A stretch of 64,000 nt of DNA from positions 1 to 64,000 of the forward strand of contig DAOUIF010000021.1 of the NCBI GenBank assembly GCA_034423575.1, in the 5' to 3' direction. The number at the start of each line of letters is the position of its first letter. Position 1 is the first letter of the stretch. The notes under the pieces are model-generated. The model did not search any database. It saw nothing but the letters and a program-made list of their open reading frames with translations, and had not been told where the DNA came from. Position numbers and translations under genes: made by a program. Positions 60,469 through 64,000 of this stretch are shown in pieces. This DNA comes from Bin87 sp034423575 (lineage in GTDB: Bacteria > Chloroflexota > Dehalococcoidia > Lucifugimonadales > UBA3495).

Positions 60469-60888
60469 TCACCGCTCGTGCGCGGGGTTGTCATCCCCAC
60501 CTCCGCGGTTGGTGGCTTCGGGCGGCAGGGTGATGATCGCCCGACGGTGTGTCCCGACGCCGATGGTCCGGTCGCCTTCCAACGCCTCCACTTTGAAATA
60601 GAGCCAGCGGCCGTCGACGCGCTCCAGCTCGGCGATCGCGACGACCGTGGTCCCGATATCCGCGCCGGCCACGTGCCGGATGTTGACCTCGAACCCGACG
60701 GTGGATTGCTCCGGCGGGAGGCGGTCCAAGACGGCGCGCTGCGCGGCCTGCTCCATGGCTCCGATCATGGACGGCGTGCTGAGCTTGGCGACGTGAGGCG
60801 CGGCATTGCTCTCACAGACCAATATTTCCCGCCGGCCAATCAGGCCCGTCGTCAGTTCCATTTCCCGATTGTCAGTTTGTTCAGTCAT
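60469..60888 (-). CDS. FlK-like hotdog thioesterase
   Basis: A 139-residue hotdog-fold protein of the fluoroacetyl-CoA thioesterase group. The catalytic triad positions are recognisable: Thr in LSTPSMIGAMEQAA, Glu in the same helix, and His in FEVNIRHVAGADIG. Members hydrolyse various acyl-CoAs; fluoroacetate use is not implied. Divergent from argF and convergent on the NHL operon. Confidence 0.85.
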   Translation of the reverse strand: MTEQTDNREMELTTGLIGRREILVCESNAAPHVAKLSTPSMIGAMEQAAQRAVLDRLPPEQSTVGFEVNIRHVAGADIGTTVVAIAELERVDGRWLYFKVEALEGDRTIGVGTHRRAIITLPPEATNRGGGDDNPAHER

Positions 60889-61063
60889 CGTTGCTCCAGT
60901 GGCGAGTGCGCCTTTTCCGGTCTCAGCGGGCCGTATGCTATCATATCGCTGCTGCTGGTCCAGTAATCTCGATCTGAGCGGTGGTGGCGCGGCCTATCCA
61001 TAACGGATTGCCCATAACAGGGTAAAACCCGTCCTGCCTTTCCGGTTCCACAGGACCCATACC

Positions 61064-61996
61064 ATGAACTCCAAGCGGGATCTGCTGTCCATAACCGACA
61101 TATCGCCTCACGAGACCCGTCGTCTGATCGACCGAGCGCAGGAGTTGAAAGCTGCCCCGCCGGGAAGCACAAAGCCGCTGGCCGGCAAGCGGGTGGCTTT
61201 GTTGTTCGAAAAGCCCTCGCTGCGCACCAGGGTCAGTTTTCAGATCGGAATCGCGGAATTGGGCGGGTTCAGCCTGTACATGGGCCAGGACGAAGTGGGA
61301 CTGGGCCGACGTGAGCCGGTTTCCGACGTGGCGCGGGTGTTGAGCGGGTACTTGGACTGCATTGTGGCGCGCGTCAACTCCCACGAATCGCTGGTCGGAC
61401 TGGCGGAGTACGGCAACGTGCCGGTGATAAACGCGCTTTCCGACGTGGAGCACCCTTGTCAGACCATGGCCGATCTGCTGACCATCGCCGAGACCCACGG
61501 CAAGACCGACGGGTTGAACCTGGCGTATATCGGTGACGGCAACAACGTGGCGAGAAGCCTGTGCCTGGGAGCGCCGGCTGTGGGCATGAACTTCGCCATA
61601 GCGGCCCCGCATGGCTATCAACTGGAAGAGCAGACATTCGACGCTGCCAGCGAGCGCGGCGAGCGTGCAGATGGCGGATCGCGTCCGACGGTGCATCCGC
61701 TGGTGCGTCCGACCGACGCCGTCATGGACGCCAATGTGGTGTATACAGACGTCTGGACCAGCATGGGGGACGAAGCGGAGACTGAAGAACGCCTCAAGGC
61801 TTTCCAGGGCTACACGGTGGACTACGCTTTGATGGAAATGGCCGCGCCGGGAGCTTGCTTCATGCATGATATGCCCGCCCACTACGGCGAAGAGGTGCCT
61901 CCCGGCATGCTGGAGCATCCGCAATCGGTGGCGTACCAGCAGGCGCACAACCGGTTGCATGCGCAGAAGGCAGTGCTGGAGTTCCTGCTTGCATAA
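61064..61996 (+). CDS. argF: Ornithine carbamoyltransferase, catalytic Cys replaced
   Basis: Makes citrulline from ornithine and carbamoyl phosphate. 310 residues. The phosphate loop is PSLRTR (51-56), the carbamoyl-binding HPCQ is at 130-133, and WTSMG is the ornithine-binding segment. The usual HCLPA of the family reads HDMPAH (268-273), so the catalytic cysteine is Asp269. All other motifs are intact and the length is normal, so this is probably functional or altered in specificity, not a decayed gene. No other arg genes adjoin; the next gene follows by 22 bp. Confidence 0.88.
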   Translation: MNSKRDLLSITDISPHETRRLIDRAQELKAAPPGSTKPLAGKRVALLFEKPSLRTRVSFQIGIAELGGFSLYMGQDEVGLGRREPVSDVARVLSGYLDCIVARVNSHESLVGLAEYGNVPVINALSDVEHPCQTMADLLTIAETHGKTDGLNLAYIGDGNNVARSLCLGAPAVGMNFAIAAPHGYQLEEQTFDAASERGERADGGSRPTVHPLVRPTDAVMDANVVYTDVWTSMGDEAETEERLKAFQGYTVDYALMEMAAPGACFMHDMPAHYGEEVPPGMLEHPQSVAYQQAHNRLHAQKAVLEFLLA

Positions 61997-62018
61997 GAAC
62001 CCTTTGCAAGAGGCTGAT

Positions 62019-62435
62019 ATGCTTACCGGCCCAGATCCGCCCGAACCTGGCGAACAAAGCTGGGACGACCGTCTCCAGATCAGCCGGCGCTTCATCATCC
62101 ATGCGCGTGAAGAACTCGCAAAAGGAAACCGCCTGCAAGCCGGCGAAAAGGCTTGGGGCGCCGTGGTACAGTCACTGAAGGTCGTCGCGGTGCAACGCAG
62201 TTGGCGGCATAAGAACCACCAGGACATTCACAACGTAGGGCTTCAAATAGTGGCTGAAACCCCGAACGTTGACCTCCAGGAAGCTCTTTCGGAGGCATAT
62301 CGTGTCGGCCACCAGAATTTTTATGAGAACTACTACCATCCCGAAGAATTGGCCGAGATGATGGACAAGGTTGAGGACGTGATGCCTATCCTGGAAGCGC
62401 CGCCGCGTCCGTTCACCATCGCCAGCAACACCTAA
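62019..62435 (+). CDS. PaREP1/HEPN-like protein
   Basis: A 138-residue helical protein. RFIIHAREELAKGNRLQAGEKAWGAVVQSLKVVAVQ and the following DIHNVGLQI, EAYRVGHQNFYENYYHPEE are like PaREP1/HEPN helical bundles. HEPN proteins are often RNases or nucleotidyltransferase partners in toxin-type pairs, but the usual R-x4-6-H motif is not evident and no partner is adjacent. ATG at 62019 is preceded by AAGAGG. It follows argF closely. Confidence 0.65.
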   Translation: MLTGPDPPEPGEQSWDDRLQISRRFIIHAREELAKGNRLQAGEKAWGAVVQSLKVVAVQRSWRHKNHQDIHNVGLQIVAETPNVDLQEALSEAYRVGHQNFYENYYHPEELAEMMDKVEDVMPILEAPPRPFTIASNT

Positions 62436-62560
62436 TTGCGGCGTTTGCGGTCGCTCACCGGTAATGATAGTTTGCAGCTTGGCGATACTTCTGCCGTGGG
62501 TTTCTCGTTGAAACACGGTGCGACCGACAAATAGCTAGCAGCCAAACACGCGGATCCTGT

Positions 62561-64000
62561 ATGACTTCTCTCGACGAAACCACATCGCAAGTCCTTCACG
62601 AGACGCCCGCACGGCTTGCCCCAACTCCCACGATGGACCCGATGGTGGCCATCATCGGTCGGCCTAATGTGGGCAAGTCTTCGCTCTTCAATCGCATCCT
62701 TTCCCGCCGACACGCCATCGTGTCCGAGGTGGCCGGTACCACTCGCGACCGCCTGATCGCCCGAGCATCGTGGAAAGGCCGGCCGTTCCTGCTGATCGAC
62801 ACCGGCGGGCTCGAGGACGATCCCGACGGACACATCCCGCAGCGGGTCCAGCAGCAGGCGGACATGGCGATGGGCGCGGCCGACGTGATCGTGTTTCTGA
62901 CCGACGCGATCCAGGGCGTCACCGCCACTGACGAAGCCGTAGCGCAGAGATTGCGCCGAACCGACAAACCCATCCTGTTAGCCGTCAACAAGGTCGACAA
63001 CGACAACCGGGAATTGGCCGCGGCGGAGTTCTACGGCTTGGGGCTCAACGAAACGGCGTTCATCTCCGCGTACCACAATTACGGGGTATACGACCTGCTG
63101 GAGCGGATTGTTGAGCTGCTGCCCCAGCCTGAACTTGCCGATCTCTGGGAGGATGCGCCTGACGGAGAGACGGCAGCCGAGGATGACTGGTGGGACGATG
63201 ATGCCGGCGATGGAGAGCCGGTAGACGAGGAGGTATGGACGCCTCCCACCGAGCTGAGTCTGTCCATTGTTGGCCGAACCAATGTGGGCAAATCCATGCT
63301 CACCAACGCCATCATCGGAGAAGAGAGGAGCATCGTCAGTCCGGTTGCCGGGACGACGCGGGACGCCCTGGACACGCCAGTGTCCTACCGTGACCATGTG
63401 ATTACGCTGGTGGATACCGCGGGAATCCGCCGGCCGGGGCAGGTGCAGCGTGGCATCGAGAAGTACAGCGTGCTTCGCGCGGTGAATGCGGTGCATCGCA
63501 GCGATATCACGCTGCTAATCACCGACGCCACCGAGCTGGCGACGGCGCAGGACGCGCACATCGCCGGCCTGGCATGGGACACGAACCGCGGTTTGATCGT
63601 GGTGGTGAACAAGTGGGACCTGGTTAACCGCAACCGGTTCCGGATGGAACGGTCCCTGCACCGGGTCCAGGAGCGGCTGCACTTCATGCCGTACGTTCCG
63701 GTGTGTTTCACCTCTGCGCTCACCGGCGAGGGTATCGAGGAACTGCTGGACACCGCCCTGTCGCTATGGCAGGAGCGACAGAAACGGGTGCCGTTCCGGG
63801 ATCTGCAATACCTGCTGGCTGACGCCGTTTCGACCCACAACCCGCCGTCTCAGCGGGGCAACATTCGCAATCGCTTGCGCATCCGCCGGGTGCGGCAGGT
63901 GGGTGTCAACCCGCCAACCTTCGTGTTTTCGGTCAATGACCCCAAGCTCCTGCATTTTTCGTACCAGCGGTATCTGGAAAACCAGATCCGCGACCGGTTC
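62561..64000 (+). CDS. der: Ribosome biogenesis GTPase Der (3' end outside window)
   Basis: Double-GTPase involved in 50S assembly. 480 codons visible, at which the window ends. G domain 1: IIGRPNVGKSSLFNRI, DTGG, NKVD. G domain 2: IVGRTNVGKSMLTNAI, DTAGIRRPG, NKWD; its P-loop has Thr where Pro is common. An acidic linker joins them, and the KH-like domain begins near VPFRDLQYLL. ATG at 62561 gives a 24-residue extension; ATG 62633 or 62642 nearer to MVAIIGRPN may be the true start, since neither has a clear ribosome site. Confidence 0.93.
   Translation, partial: MTSLDETTSQVLHETPARLAPTPTMDPMVAIIGRPNVGKSSLFNRILSRRHAIVSEVAGTTRDRLIARASWKGRPFLLIDTGGLEDDPDGHIPQRVQQQADMAMGAADVIVFLTDAIQGVTATDEAVAQRLRRTDKPILLAVNKVDNDNRELAAAEFYGLGLNETAFISAYHNYGVYDLLERIVELLPQPELADLWEDAPDGETAAEDDWWDDDAGDGEPVDEEVWTPPTELSLSIVGRTNVGKSMLTNAIIGEERSIVSPVAGTTRDALDTPVSYRDHVITLVDTAGIRRPGQVQRGIEKYSVLRAVNAVHRSDITLLITDATELATAQDAHIAGLAWDTNRGLIVVVNKWDLVNRNRFRMERSLHRVQERLHFMPYVPVCFTSALTGEGIEELLDTALSLWQERQKRVPFRDLQYLLADAVSTHNPPSQRGNIRNRLRIRRVRQVGVNPPTFVFSVNDPKLLHFSYQRYLENQIRDRF

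Overview
The window is a high-GC bacterial chromosome segment with short intergenic gaps. It best fits a marine or host-associated Chloroflexota of the Dehalococcoidia/SAR202 kind. The reasons are a LexA box of the CGAAC-N4-GTTYG type, an enolase-superfamily enzyme, a luciferase-like flavin oxidoreductase, paired hydantoinase A/B, a futalosine-pathway MqnA, and lipoproteins with Lys-Glu-Val linkers. No rRNA, tRNA or CRISPR array was seen, so the taxonomy is inference.

Region by region. 1-1740: dnaX (cut by the window edge) and a BrnT-type toxin with an unusually short antitoxin. 1829-9176: a catabolic operon (M20 amidohydrolase, enoyl-CoA hydratase-like, SelA-like PLP enzyme, HyuA, HyuB) behind a good promoter. 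9200-17311: single metabolic genes (PPOX-fold, Asp-box propeller, amidohydrolase, two alpha/beta hydrolases, luciferase-like oxidoreductase, ThDP enzyme) separated by hairpins. 17436-23025: EVE protein, queG, dCTP deaminase/dUTPase-like gene, groEL, rpsT and lexA. 23040-28836: a translation operon on the minus strand, nusA-ylxR-infB-rbfA-truB-nrtS, in which ylxR has no ordinary start codon. 29065-32084: Rrf2 regulator, MoeB/ThiF and CysM-like cysteine synthase, plus a PaaI-type thioesterase. 32231-35275: small membrane protein, larB, a flippase-like membrane protein and a UbiA-type prenyltransferase.

35287-39970 is a probable transposon. Perfect 20-bp terminal inverted repeats, flanked directly by 10-bp direct repeats (9/10), bracket a decayed IS4-family transposase and a peptide-type ABC importer (binding protein and two permeases, no ATPase). 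40062-42885: DUF35, CMD-like and a second ThDP enzyme. 42895-47518: metF, mqnA, enolase-superfamily enzyme, DUF4268 and DUF6508-like proteins. 47726-50348: uma2-folD-queA. 50433-52223: cobalamin-binding protein (probably leaderless), a small unknown, and a Rieske protein.

52292-60398 is the most unusual stretch. Two in-register tandem copies of a secreted fibronectin-III plus leucine-rich-repeat protein are followed by a DUF1800-DUF1501-NHL operon. That operon has a consensus promoter, a near-perfect Fur-type box, strong hairpins in both intercistronic gaps and a classical terminator. 60469-64000: FlK-like thioesterase, an ornithine carbamoyltransferase whose catalytic Cys is Asp, a PaREP1/HEPN-like protein, and der (cut by the window edge).
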